Shown here one piece after another: positions 1 through 6,473 of a DNA stretch of 46,948 bases. Made by a program: the position numbers and the translations under genes. The notes under the pieces were generated by a model. The model was not told where the DNA came from. It was given only the letters and a program-made list of their open reading frames with translations, and made no database searches. The number at the start of each line of letters is the position of its first letter. The stretch's first letter is position 1. Source of the DNA: an uncultured Bacteroidia bacterium (lineage in GTDB: Bacteria > Bacteroidota > Bacteroidia > Bacteroidales > UBA932); contig CADBFO010000019.1 of the NCBI GenBank assembly GCA_902794005.1, forward strand, positions 1 through 46,948, written 5' to 3'.

Positions 1-58
1 CAAGAACCACTTTCTTTCCGGACTGAGTGCCGTCAATCTTCAAAACATTCAATTCCAT
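1..58 (-). CDS. rplD: 50S ribosomal protein L4, N-terminal fragment
   Basis: Only the first 19 codons are in the window; they read MELNVLKIDGTQSGKKVVL, typical of the start of Bacteroidetes L4, a 23S rRNA-binding protein that lines the exit tunnel. The ATG lies at 58-56, two bases after the rplC stop, so the two genes are in one operon. The rest of the gene runs off the left edge. Confidence 0.85.
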   Translation of the reverse strand, partial: MELNVLKIDGTQSGKKVVL

Positions 59-60
59 AA

Positions 61-687
61 TTAGTCCTCCAGAATTAAGTAAGAACCTTTGGCTCCGGGT
101 ACGGAACCCTTAACGACGATGAGATTGTTCTCAGGGATGACTTTGAGGACCTCGAGGTTGAATACCTTCACACGCTCGTTGCCCATGTGACCGGCCATGC
201 GCATTCCCGGGAAAACGCGGGAAGGCCAGGACGATGCACCCATGGAACCAGGGTGACGGAGACGGTTGTGCTGACCATGGGTCACACCACCGACACCGGC
301 GAATCCATGACGCTTTACGACGCCCTGGAAACCCTTACCTTTAGAAGTACCCACCACATCGATGTACTTGACGTCCTCGGTGAAAACGTCGGCCACGGTG
401 ACGGTGTCTCCAAGCTTGAGCTCTCCGGCGAAGTCTGCGGGGAATTCCACAAGTTTCTTCTTGGGAGTAGTTCCAGCCTTTTCGAAATGGCCCTTCAGGG
501 CCGCGCTGGTGCGTTTCTCTTTCTTTTCGTCATAGGCAAGCTGAATGGCGGCATAACCGTCGGTTTCCACCGTACGAACCTGCGTGACAACACACGGACC
601 AGCCTCAATGACAGTGCACGGGATATTCTTCCCGTCGGCACCGAAGACGGAAATCATTCCGACTTTCTTTCCAATTAAACCAGGCAT
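61..687 (-). CDS. rplC: 50S ribosomal protein L3
   Basis: Full-length L3 (208 aa, usual 200-215). It starts [11 protein letters not shown] and contains the conserved block around residues 115-165 ([16 protein letters not shown], then [16 protein letters not shown] and [10 protein letters not shown]), which is the loop that reaches the peptidyl-transferase centre. L3 is an early-binding 23S rRNA protein of the large subunit. In most bacteria rpsJ precedes rplC in the S10 operon. Here no rpsJ is found upstream; a good promoter and an AT-rich block follow instead, so this operon appears to begin at rplC. The ATG at 687-685 is the only sensible start. Confidence 0.97.
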   Translation of the reverse strand: MPGLIGKKVGMISVFGADGKNIPCTVIEAGPCVVTQVRTVETDGYAAIQLAYDEKKEKRTSAALKGHFEKAGTTPKKKLVEFPADFAGELKLGDTVTVADVFTEDVKYIDVVGTSKGKGFQGVVKRHGFAGVGGVTHGQHNRLRHPGSMGASSWPSRVFPGMRMAGHMGNERVKVFNLEVLKVIPENNLIVVKGSVPGAKGSYLILED

Positions 688-715
688 TGGTGTTTGTTAA
701 TTAATTGTGCTTTAA

Positions 716-731
716 CCGTAAAAAATTACGG
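716..731. repeat. Inverted repeat in the rplC leader
   Basis: The sequence CCGTAAAAAATTACGG is a perfect palindrome (arms CCGTAA and TTACGG) lying between the predicted rplC transcription start (about 746) and the ATG. It could fold in the leader mRNA and might serve autoregulation of the ribosomal protein operon. That role is inference. Confidence 0.35.
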
Positions 732-752
732 CCCGCACACATTTGCGGACCG

Positions 753-784
753 CAAAGATACGGATAAATATTTGATTTTCCAAA
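753..784 (-). promoter_or_regulatory. Bacteroidetes-type promoter of rplC operon
   Basis: Read on the minus strand: TTTG at 784-781, a 20-bp spacer, then TATCTTTG at 760-753. This matches the Bacteroidetes sigma-ABfr consensus (TTTG, 19-21 nt, TAnnTTTG). Transcription would start near 746-749, giving a leader of about 60 nt. Confidence 0.75.
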
Positions 785-827
785 AGTTATTAACAGCCTT
801 TTTCACAAGTCCCCAGCCCGAAACGGG

Positions 828-915
828 GCGTCGGCCGATTCACAAACAAGTGTGGCCGACTAAGAAGATTCTTCGCTTCGCCCTTCGGCAAGCTCAGGGC
901 GAGGTTCAAAATGTG
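828..915. repeat. Dispersed repeat family 2, partial copy
   Basis: The segment GGCCGACTAAGAAGATTCTT, followed by CGCTTCGCCCTTCGGCAAG, closely matches the left half of the element at 45735-45881. A 7-bp inverted repeat (GTCGGCC at 830-836, GGCCGAC at 854-860) flanks its left end. It marks the boundary between the ribosomal operon and the AT-rich block. A reading frame crosses it on the plus strand but resembles no protein. Confidence 0.6.
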
Positions 916-959
916 ACATGAACCCCGAAAGTTAGACAAAAAACTTTCGGGGTTCATGT
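916..959 (-). terminator. 18-bp hairpin downstream of the barrel-protein gene
   Basis: Perfect 18-bp arms (916-933 and 942-959; core AACCCCGAAAGTT) enclose an 8-nt loop. It lies 29 nt after the stop of the minus-strand gene 988-1641 and is the likely 3' end of that operon. No long U-tract follows, so it could equally be a repeat end that stabilises the transcript. Confidence 0.5.
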
Positions 960-987
960 TAAAAGTGAGTCAACCACATCATAAGTA

Positions 988-1641
988 TTAGAAGGAGAAT
1001 CCGATGGAAGGCCCGATTGAGACGTTTGTACGGGATTCTGTCTTATCGAGATAATGGAATGTCACAGGCTGTATCTCCAGAGAAAGCCCTAAAGACACTT
1101 GACTACCCTTTCCCCCAATCTTTCTAGAAACACCAAAATCAAGTGATGAATAAACGCTTCCACTTATATTCAAAGAATGATCAAGGTTTTTTAAGTAAGC
1201 ATAGTCATCTGGATTTACTGTCGATCCGAAGTCGTATCCTGCAAGAAGATGAAAACTAAATTCTGTATTTTGAAAAGCACCATATCCCACTTTGGCACTT
1301 ACATAGGGGCTCCACTTTTTAGATGGCGCAAAATCATATTTGCCATATAAGTACGGCCGAAATGAATGATGATTATCTGATTGGACGAACACGGCCTCAA
1401 TTCCACTTGGCAGTAATCGACTCTGGAAGAATCCATAGTTGATACCAGCACCAACAGTGATATGGTCAGTAGGTTTATAGCCCCCATATAGATCAACACC
1501 AAAGTGGTTGGAACTGCGATAAGCCAAACTAATTCCATACGAAGCATTTATACCGATTTCATAATGTCGCTTCTCCTGAGCAGAAACCGCAATAATCGAT
1601 AAGAGGAGGCAAAATACGGCTAGAGTAACTCTATTCGTCAT
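988..1641 (-). CDS. Outer-membrane beta-barrel protein (PorT/OmpW-like)
   Basis: A 217-aa protein with a cleavable signal peptide (about residues 1-21, ending VSAQ). The body consists of alternating amphipathic strands separated by turns (YEIGINASYGISLAYR, FRPYLYGKYDF, WSPYVSAKVGYGAF) and ends in aromatic Phe (IGPSIGFSF), as outer-membrane barrels do. The size fits an 8-stranded barrel. It starts 9 nt after the stop of the lipoprotein gene 1651-2652, so the two are cotranscribed, and it precedes the 916-959 hairpin. Base composition is AT-rich compared with most of the window. The substrate or partner is unknown; association with the neighbouring lipoprotein is inferred. Confidence 0.7.
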   Translation of the reverse strand: MTNRVTLAVFCLLLSIIAVSAQEKRHYEIGINASYGISLAYRSSNHFGVDLYGGYKPTDHITVGAGINYGFFQSRLLPSGIEAVFVQSDNHHSFRPYLYGKYDFAPSKKWSPYVSAKVGYGAFQNTEFSFHLLAGYDFGSTVNPDDYAYLKNLDHSLNISGSVYSSLDFGVSRKIGGKGSQVSLGLSLEIQPVTFHYLDKTESRTNVSIGPSIGFSF

Positions 1642-1650
1642 ATCTAAAAA

Positions 1651-2652
1651 TTAAAACTTATATGTGTAAGGAGGAAGAGAAACGCTCGTTGATTCCCAGA
1701 AACCAGGGCCATTTGTCAAATCTAACAGAGCATCGATACTTAATGTAAAGCGTCCTGTGAAGGAATATGCCGGCTCATCTTCTCCGCATTCAAAAAATAA
1801 CGTTCGCACACCAAAATTACTCGTGGTAGCATTAATAGGCCGCCATTGTGCTATGTAGCGATGAGGTGAGCTATCATTAATATAAAATGGATGATAATGC
1901 TTAGCATATTCTCCAGGGCTAAAGCCTGCACTCAAGGTGTATGAACGAGAAATCATCTTCCCGTTATACCATCCGAGAATTCCCTTTTTTCTAAAACAGA
2001 GATCAACACGTCCTATTTTCACAGATGCTTCGGGGTAATCGATTCCTCGGCGTGTAATCCATGCTTTTCGTTTTGAATTAACGTTTTGTCTTTCCTCGGT
2101 CAAAGTAACGAAATCTGAGAATGCTTTTGTTTCAGAGTTTGCGAGAGTATTGTATTCCGGCATACCTAGACCAAGTTCAACAAGTTTATCATATGAACGG
2201 ACGTCACGATAATCAACCTCTTCGCCTGCGATTCTTACTTTCCCTTCTGTATTGAGTAATTTTGCAACAGCCTCGTCGCTTACAGGCAGGAACGCCGCAT
2301 AATCTTCTTCATATTCGGGATAATAGAGGTTAGGAAACTTTGCCTTAAACTCTTCATATCCACCTTCTCGCTGATAATAATCGTCCGCTTCTGCCATGGC
2401 CTGATGGAACTCATCGTAAAGAGACTTGAAGTTTTCAACTCCTGTGGACTTGGTGGCTATTCCCGAACGTACAGACTGTACCGCCGTTAAAAAGTCAGCC
2501 TCAGAGTCGAATGACAGTATTGAGGTACTCACTGAAGAACCTGAAACAATGGTGTTTTCATCGTTCGCAACATTATCCATCTTGTTGCAAGAGATCATGA
2601 CCATAGCTCCCGCCATAATCATGCTAAGGGATGATAAAATATTTTTTTTCAT
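1651..2652 (-). CDS. Predicted lipoprotein of unknown function
   Basis: 333 aa from the MKKN start. It has a lipoprotein signal peptide with lipobox MISC near residues 19-22, so it is predicted to be anchored in a membrane by its Cys. The middle (about residues 60-130) has the pattern FDSEADFLTAVQSV, then DEFHQAMAEADDYYQREGGY, EEFKAKFPNLYYPE and FLPVSDEAVAKLLNTEG. This resembles a Bacteroides lipoprotein family known only as a domain of unknown function; I recognise the style but cannot name it with certainty. A longer frame starts 27 nt upstream, but the promoter at 2679-2709 places the transcript start near 2672, inside that extension, so the MKKN start is preferred. It is followed by the barrel-protein gene and sits directly downstream of the LytS/LytTR pair. 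Confidence 0.7.
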   Translation of the reverse strand: MKKNILSSLSMIMAGAMVMISCNKMDNVANDENTIVSGSSVSTSILSFDSEADFLTAVQSVRSGIATKSTGVENFKSLYDEFHQAMAEADDYYQREGGYEEFKAKFPNLYYPEYEEDYAAFLPVSDEAVAKLLNTEGKVRIAGEEVDYRDVRSYDKLVELGLGMPEYNTLANSETKAFSDFVTLTEERQNVNSKRKAWITRRGIDYPEASVKIGRVDLCFRKKGILGWYNGKMISRSYTLSAGFSPGEYAKHYHPFYINDSSPHRYIAQWRPINATTSNFGVRTLFFECGEDEPAYSFTGRFTLSIDALLDLTNGPGFWESTSVSLPPYTYKF

Positions 2653-2678
2653 CACTTTTGTAGAATAATAATTGGCCA

Positions 2679-2709
2679 CAAAAGTAATGTGTAAGGACTC
2701 TTCTGCAAA
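2679..2709 (-). promoter_or_regulatory. Promoter of the lipoprotein gene
   Basis: On the minus strand TTTG at 2709-2706, a 19-bp spacer, and TACTTTTG at 2686-2679 fit the Bacteroidetes promoter. It lies immediately downstream of the tandem operator-like repeats at 2719-2752. Confidence 0.65.
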
Positions 2710-2718
2710 ATCAGATTC

Positions 2719-2752
2719 GGTGAACCTGACAATAATTCAGGTGAACTTGACA
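2719..2752 (-). promoter_or_regulatory. Candidate LytTR operator: two direct repeats 21 bp apart
   Basis: Two 13-bp copies of GGTGAACYTGACA (2719-2731 and 2740-2752) are separated by exactly 21 bp start to start. On the minus strand they read TGTCARGTTCACC and end about 10 bp upstream of the TTTG box of the lipoprotein promoter. Paired direct repeats two helical turns apart are the known layout for LytTR-domain activators. The LytTR gene itself lies just upstream (2770-3531). Confidence 0.6.
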
Positions 2753-2769
2753 CTTTGAGTGGTTAAAAA

Positions 2770-3531
2770 TCATATATCTAGTAAGGAACGCAATATTTTA
2801 GTACGTTCAGGAGTCATTATGAATGAGACCTTCTCAAAAGGGGAACGAAGGGAAACAGTAAAGTTGCGTCTGGGGCCAGATGTAATTTTTTTGACAAACT
2901 CTATGTTAAGGATTGTTTGTCGATTGCTTCTAAAGAACTGTGCAGGGTCCAAGCCATCCATTAGGTCCTTAAGAGGCATATCTATAGCGGCAAAACTACC
3001 ATCATCCAGATATGCCCGTGTGTAACCTTGCTCGGTGAAAACATAGACCAGGTTTTGTACAGGACAGATCAACGTCTCGTTACCCATGTTACTGAGCATC
3101 AGTCGCTTCCTATATTTTACTTCGCCATGAACGAGTTCGTTAGCCAAAGCCTTCAGAAGAGATGGGTGAATTCTTTCCTGTCTACTTTCGCACTTAATAA
3201 GTGCGCGTTCCAGTTCTTCGGGCACAATAGGCTTCAAAAGATAGTCTGCGCAATTGTATTCAAAGGCCTTCAAGGCATATTCGTCGTATGCGGTCGTAAA
3301 TACAACCATGGCAGGTGTTTCCACGTTGTCGAATACGGAAAAAGACATTCCGTCATCAATCTTGATATCTGCAAAAATGATATCCAGATTCTGATGTTTT
3401 CGGACAGCAGCGATGGAATCGTCGATGTTGCTGGAGAATCCAATGATATCTATGTCCGGACGAAGTCTCTTTAGTTGCATGGAAAGGACCTGTGCCAGCT
3501 TTATTTCGTCTTCAATAATCCAAACTTTCAT
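2770..3531 (-). CDS. LytTR-family response regulator
   Basis: 253 aa. The receiver domain (about 1-115) has the acidic pair E7/D8, the phosphoacceptor Asp in FADIKIDDG (D55), Thr in FTTAYDEYAL and Lys in DYLLKPI (K100). The LytTR DNA-binding domain occupies about 150-250 and includes FFRSNRQTILNIEFVKKI. It is a cytoplasmic transcription factor activated by phosphorylation from the partner kinase. The start codon overlaps the end of the kinase gene by 20 nt, so the two are translationally coupled. Its most likely target is the adjacent lipoprotein and barrel-protein operon, which carries tandem direct repeats upstream (2719-2752). Confidence 0.9.
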   Translation of the reverse strand: MKVWIIEDEIKLAQVLSMQLKRLRPDIDIIGFSSNIDDSIAAVRKHQNLDIIFADIKIDDGMSFSVFDNVETPAMVVFTTAYDEYALKAFEYNCADYLLKPIVPEELERALIKCESRQERIHPSLLKALANELVHGEVKYRKRLMLSNMGNETLICPVQNLVYVFTEQGYTRAYLDDGSFAAIDMPLKDLMDGLDPAQFFRSNRQTILNIEFVKKITSGPRRNFTVSLRSPFEKVSFIMTPERTKILRSLLDI

Positions 3532-4585
3532 CTTTCAGTTCTTCTTCATAGATTAACGGGAGTTGTACGCGAAACATTGTTCCGTCATTCTGAATGACAA
3601 GTTCTTTACCAGAAACGAGCCTTATCCGCTTTCGTAGATTATTAAGGCCGAATTCAGTCGTTTGTAAATAACCGTCTTTTAACGGAACGATATTGTTTTC
3701 AACCACAAGAGTATCGGCCTGCTTATAAATACTGATGTGTAAAAAAAGATTTGACCCATGTCCGTTATGTTTCACAGCATTCTCCACCAATTGCTGAACC
3801 GAAACAGGAGCAACATAGGCGTTTGTTTTTTTTAGAGCTTTATCAATAACAACATCAATTCCTGTATATCGGTAATTAACAAGTGTGATATATTCTTCTG
3901 AAAAGTGGAGTTCCTCCATCAAGGAGATTACGTGTTTTTCGCTATTCTGTACCAAGTAACGATAAATATGAGAGAGACTTTGAAGAAACTTTTCAGCATC
4001 ATCCGGCGCAGTTCGTATCATGCCGCCAAGAGTACTGAAACAGTTAAACATAAAGTGATTATTAGTCTGAAGAGCAAGATTGTCCAGTTTGGATTGGAGC
4101 GCATTTGACTCTTCTGCATGGTGCCTGCTAAGGAGAAAGGATATGAAATACGTAGTGGACAGTACGGTCACAACAGTAAAGTCCGTGGCAAATACACGAA
4201 GGAATAATCCGTCATTATCCGGATAGACTGCTTGATATACCACTCCGATAACTAGTGAAGAAAGCACGTTGAGAAGGGTGAGAACAATTACTTGTATAAA
4301 AGGTCGGGCGAAAGTCCATCTCTGGTTCCAAAAAACACGGATTATGATTTTACTATAAACAAGAGATAATTCCACAAGTACAACAATCTCTATCATATGT
4401 TCTACCATGTCCACTATAATCTCCCGAAACAGGGGCTCACCATGCAATTGACGATAATAGGGCAGATTTAAGATGCACCACACCATCCAACTAAGAATCA
4501 CTGCGTTCACAAGAAGCAAAAGGTGACGTCTCTTTATCTCTTCTTTAGATGTCGATTTCGTGTCGAAAATGCTAAAATGCTTCAT
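3512..4585 (-). CDS. LytS/YehU-type sensor histidine kinase
   Basis: 357 aa from the MKHF start. The N-terminal half has about four membrane segments (roughly 22-41, 55-80, 95-118, 130-153) and no obvious periplasmic sensor domain. The cytoplasmic part has a His_kinase-type block QTNNHFMFNCFSTLGGM with phosphoacceptor His at about 177; the usual NPHF is NNHF here, a small deviation. The ATP-binding region shows VQQLVENAVKHNG (N box) and FGLNNLRKRI. A TTG-initiated extension of six residues is possible but falls inside the promoter box at 4601-4608, so ATG at 4585 is chosen. It pairs with the overlapping LytTR regulator. Confidence 0.88.
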   Translation of the reverse strand: MKHFSIFDTKSTSKEEIKRRHLLLLVNAVILSWMVWCILNLPYYRQLHGEPLFREIIVDMVEHMIEIVVLVELSLVYSKIIIRVFWNQRWTFARPFIQVIVLTLLNVLSSLVIGVVYQAVYPDNDGLFLRVFATDFTVVTVLSTTYFISFLLSRHHAEESNALQSKLDNLALQTNNHFMFNCFSTLGGMIRTAPDDAEKFLQSLSHIYRYLVQNSEKHVISLMEELHFSEEYITLVNYRYTGIDVVIDKALKKTNAYVAPVSVQQLVENAVKHNGHGSNLFLHISIYKQADTLVVENNIVPLKDGYLQTTEFGLNNLRKRIRLVSGKELVIQNDGTMFRVQLPLIYEEELKDESLDY

Positions 4586-4600
4586 CTGATTTCTTTTTTG

Positions 4601-4608
4601 CAAAGATA
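4601..4608 (-). promoter_or_regulatory. Promoter -7 box of the two-component operon
   Basis: TATCTTTG on the minus strand matches TAnnTTTG. No convincing TTTG is found 19-21 bp upstream. The predicted start is about 10 nt before the kinase ATG, so the leader would be very short. Confidence 0.5.
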
Positions 4609-4705
4609 CGACTATTCCGTGGTTCTTTTCTTACGATAGCCTTCTATTTGAAAGCTTGATTGTGTCAAAATGACGTATTTTAGTCATTATCTGTCGTCTT
4701 TTCAC

Positions 4706-4952
4706 ATGAACAATAAGATTATATTGCTATCCTCCATTTTAATAGCAAGTGCATTGGGTGAAAGTTTTGCACAAGCCCCATCTCCCTTGAATCCTGGGAC
4801 CGATTACCCTGATGAGATATTTGTAACGGCCGATGCACGACAACGTTGGGACTGATGCCGTTTTAGGCTCTCTGGCAGGCCTCTATGACCGGATAAGATT
4901 CTATGCAGCGGCCACTCCGGGATCTGTTATCGGCGGAGGGTGTTTCAGCTAA
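4706..4952 (+). pseudogene. Remnant of a secreted/outer-membrane receptor-like gene
   Basis: Starting at ATG 4706 the frame encodes a signal peptide (MNNKIILLSSILIASALG...FAQ) and then DYPDEIFVTADARQRWD before a stop at 4855. A neighbouring frame continues without interruption as HDNVGTDAVLGSLAGLYDRI and on to FYAAATPGSVIGGGCFS, ending at 4952. This indicates a single-base frameshift and loss of most of the gene. DEIFVTA recalls the plug start of TonB-dependent receptors, but the fragment is too short to be sure. It is divergent from the LytS gene. Confidence 0.5.
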
Positions 4953-5060
4953 AATGCCAAAGCTGTCCGGAAAATTATTCCAGGCCGCGGGCGCGAAGGA
5001 GGGCAGTGAGCGCCCGTCGGGCTGGCCGCCAAGTTGTTGACCCTGAGCGAGTTGCAGAGT

Positions 5061-5089
5061 ATTCCTCGTTCGATTTTTGAACGAGGAAT
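5061..5089. repeat. 11-bp perfect hairpin
   Basis: Arms ATTCCTCGTTC and GAACGAGGAAT flank a 7-nt loop GATTTTT. It could be a terminator or a solitary palindromic repeat; no gene ends close enough to decide. Confidence 0.45.
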
Positions 5090-5170
5090 ATGGCGGAAGT
5101 AATTGTGGGACAACACATTAAGAGTCCCTCCACTGTGACATATTTATCCACAAACCGTATGGCTCCTCGA

Positions 5171-5268
5171 CGGAGAGAGATTCTTCACTGCGTTCAGAAT
5201 GACAGGTCTATGTCATTCTGAGGCAGGTTTACCTGCCGAAGAATCTACTTTTTGGTCGGCCCCGTTTC
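5171..5268. repeat. Dispersed repeat family 2, head-to-head copy
   Basis: Two inverted cores face each other: AGATTCTTCACTG...CAGAATGACA, then TGTCATTCTGAGGCAGG...GAAGAATCT. The right part matches the right half of 45735-45881, including the internal hairpin GGCAGGT/ACCTGCC and the end CTTTTTGGTCGGCCCC. It lies just past the truncated 3' end of the guanylyltransferase-like gene and may have caused that truncation. Confidence 0.65.
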
Positions 5269-5297
5269 GGGAGGGGGCAACGTTGATAGTTTTGATA

Positions 5298-5320
5298 TCG
5301 ACAGATTCACAATCTGTCGA
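5298..5320 (-). repeat. Palindrome containing the stop codon of the manC-like gene
   Basis: Arms TCGACAGATT and AATCTGTCGA (10 bp, perfect) surround a 3-nt centre. On the minus strand the TGA stop of the gene 5307-6080 begins in the loop, and the last residues DRL are encoded by the arm. It may act as a transcript end. Confidence 0.5.
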
Positions 5321-6080
5321 TGTCCGCCCAGCCGAAGCGGGCGGGATAGAGCCACGCACGGGAGGTGCGCTCCATGACGCCGTAGTCCAGGGAAACCTTG
5401 GGACACTCGGCATAGGCCCTTTCCAGCCATACGGAGTCCGTGATGTGCTCCTGCCAGCCGCGGAAGAGTTCCGTCACCTCGGGAATGTAGCGCTCCATCT
5501 CGGCGGCGATGGTGGAGGCCTTCCACACGAAGATACCGCTGTTCCAGAAGAATTCGCCGGTGCGGACAAACACCTCGGCCAACTCCAGCGGAGGCTTCTC
5601 CGTGAAGGTTTTCACCTGCAGCGGGCCGGCCATCAGGTGGGCGTTGCGGCCCTCTTTCACCTGAATGTAGCCAAAATTCACGTCCGGATTCTTGGGGACG
5701 ATGCCGAGCGTCATCAGGACATCGTTCTCCTCCACATAGCCGAAGGCGTCTTCCACCGTGTGGGCGAACATGCTTTCGTCCCGGATGACAAGGTCCCACG
5801 GAGTGGCCACGAGCACGGCCTCGGGGTCCCGTGCCAGAAGCGTATAGGCGGCAAGGGCCATGCAGGGGGCCGTCTTGCGGGCGAAAGGTTCCAACAGGAG
5901 GTTTTCCTTCGGGAGCATGGGAAGCACCCGGCGGGCTTCCTCGCCGAAACGGGCCAGGGTCACCACGAGGATATGGTCTTCAGGAACAACCTCGCGGAAA
6001 CGGTCGTATGTAACCTGCAGCTGCTTGGGCGAGCCGGTGCCGTCGGCCATGATGACACAATAGCGGTGAGATGTGCTCAT
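5307..6080 (-). pseudogene. Mannose-1-phosphate guanylyltransferase-like, truncated
   Basis: 257 codons, against about 350 for the family. The core is clearly related: EPFARKTAPCMALAAY (about 65-80), TLGIVPKNP, VKTFTEKP, FFWNSGIFVWKASTI and SLDYGVMERT. However, the signature loop GGxGxRFWPxSRxxxPKQF is collapsed to ADGTGSPKQLQVTYDRF, missing two short pieces, and the usual PSDH is PWDL. The C-terminus stops at FGWADIDRL where the family continues with GTWGS and a further domain; the stop lies in a palindrome beside a repeat. The enzyme would make GDP-mannose, but loss of the nucleotide-binding loop argues against activity. The frame is nevertheless open throughout, so a non-catalytic protein is possible. 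It is the last gene of the cdaA-mutS2-yraN operon, 3 nt after yraN. Confidence 0.6.
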
Positions 6081-6083
6081 AAG

Positions 6084-6458
6084 CTAAACATACATTGGAA
6101 TCCATGCCTGCGGGAAGTATCGGACCACCGTCTCTTTCCCGTCAAACAGGACGGTGACGATGTCGAAATAAACCTCCTTCCCGTCCAGCTGCTTTTTGTT
6201 CAGATATTGAAGGGCGGCGGCCGATATCCGCTTCTGCTTGACGGTGTTCACCTGGTCTGTCACCGAGGTGCTGACGGGAGCCGTGCGGGCTTTCACCTCC
6301 ACGAAATGAAGACCGTCCGGGCCTTCCGAGACAATGTCCAGCTCCAGGTGGCCCGAACGCCAGTTCCGGTCCAGAATCTGATGCCCCCGCGAGAGCAGGA
6401 AATCGCAGGCCATCTGTTCGCCCGCCTCCCCAATCTTGCTGGTTCTTTGAACGTTCAT
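6084..6458 (-). CDS. YraN/UPF0102 family protein (predicted nuclease fold)
   Basis: 124 aa, the normal length. The start KIGEAGEQMACDFLLSRGHQIL and the restriction-nuclease-like core ELDIV...LHFVEVKAR (about 39-59) are characteristic of UPF0102, a PD-(D/E)XK-fold family thought to act on DNA; its function is not firmly established. It lies 15 nt after mutS2 and 3 nt before the manC-like gene, fitting an operon with a DNA-structure protein. Confidence 0.88.
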   Translation of the reverse strand: MNVQRTSKIGEAGEQMACDFLLSRGHQILDRNWRSGHLELDIVSEGPDGLHFVEVKARTAPVSTSVTDQVNTVKQKRISAAALQYLNKKQLDGKEVYFDIVTVLFDGKETVVRYFPQAWIPMYV

Positions 6459-6473
6459 ATTCGGTTATTGGTT

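Larger units (their letters stand above)
4953..5306. other. Gene-free stretch with repeats
   Basis: No credible coding frame. It holds a GC-rich segment (about 4980-5030), an 11-bp hairpin at 5061-5089, a family 2 repeat at 5171-5268 and the left part of the palindrome at 5298-5320 that ends the truncated gene to the right. Confidence 0.6.

Noticed and set aside
694-921. 75-aa plus-strand frame upstream of rplC
   Set aside because: It crosses the rplC promoter and a dispersed repeat; composition and sequence do not resemble a protein.
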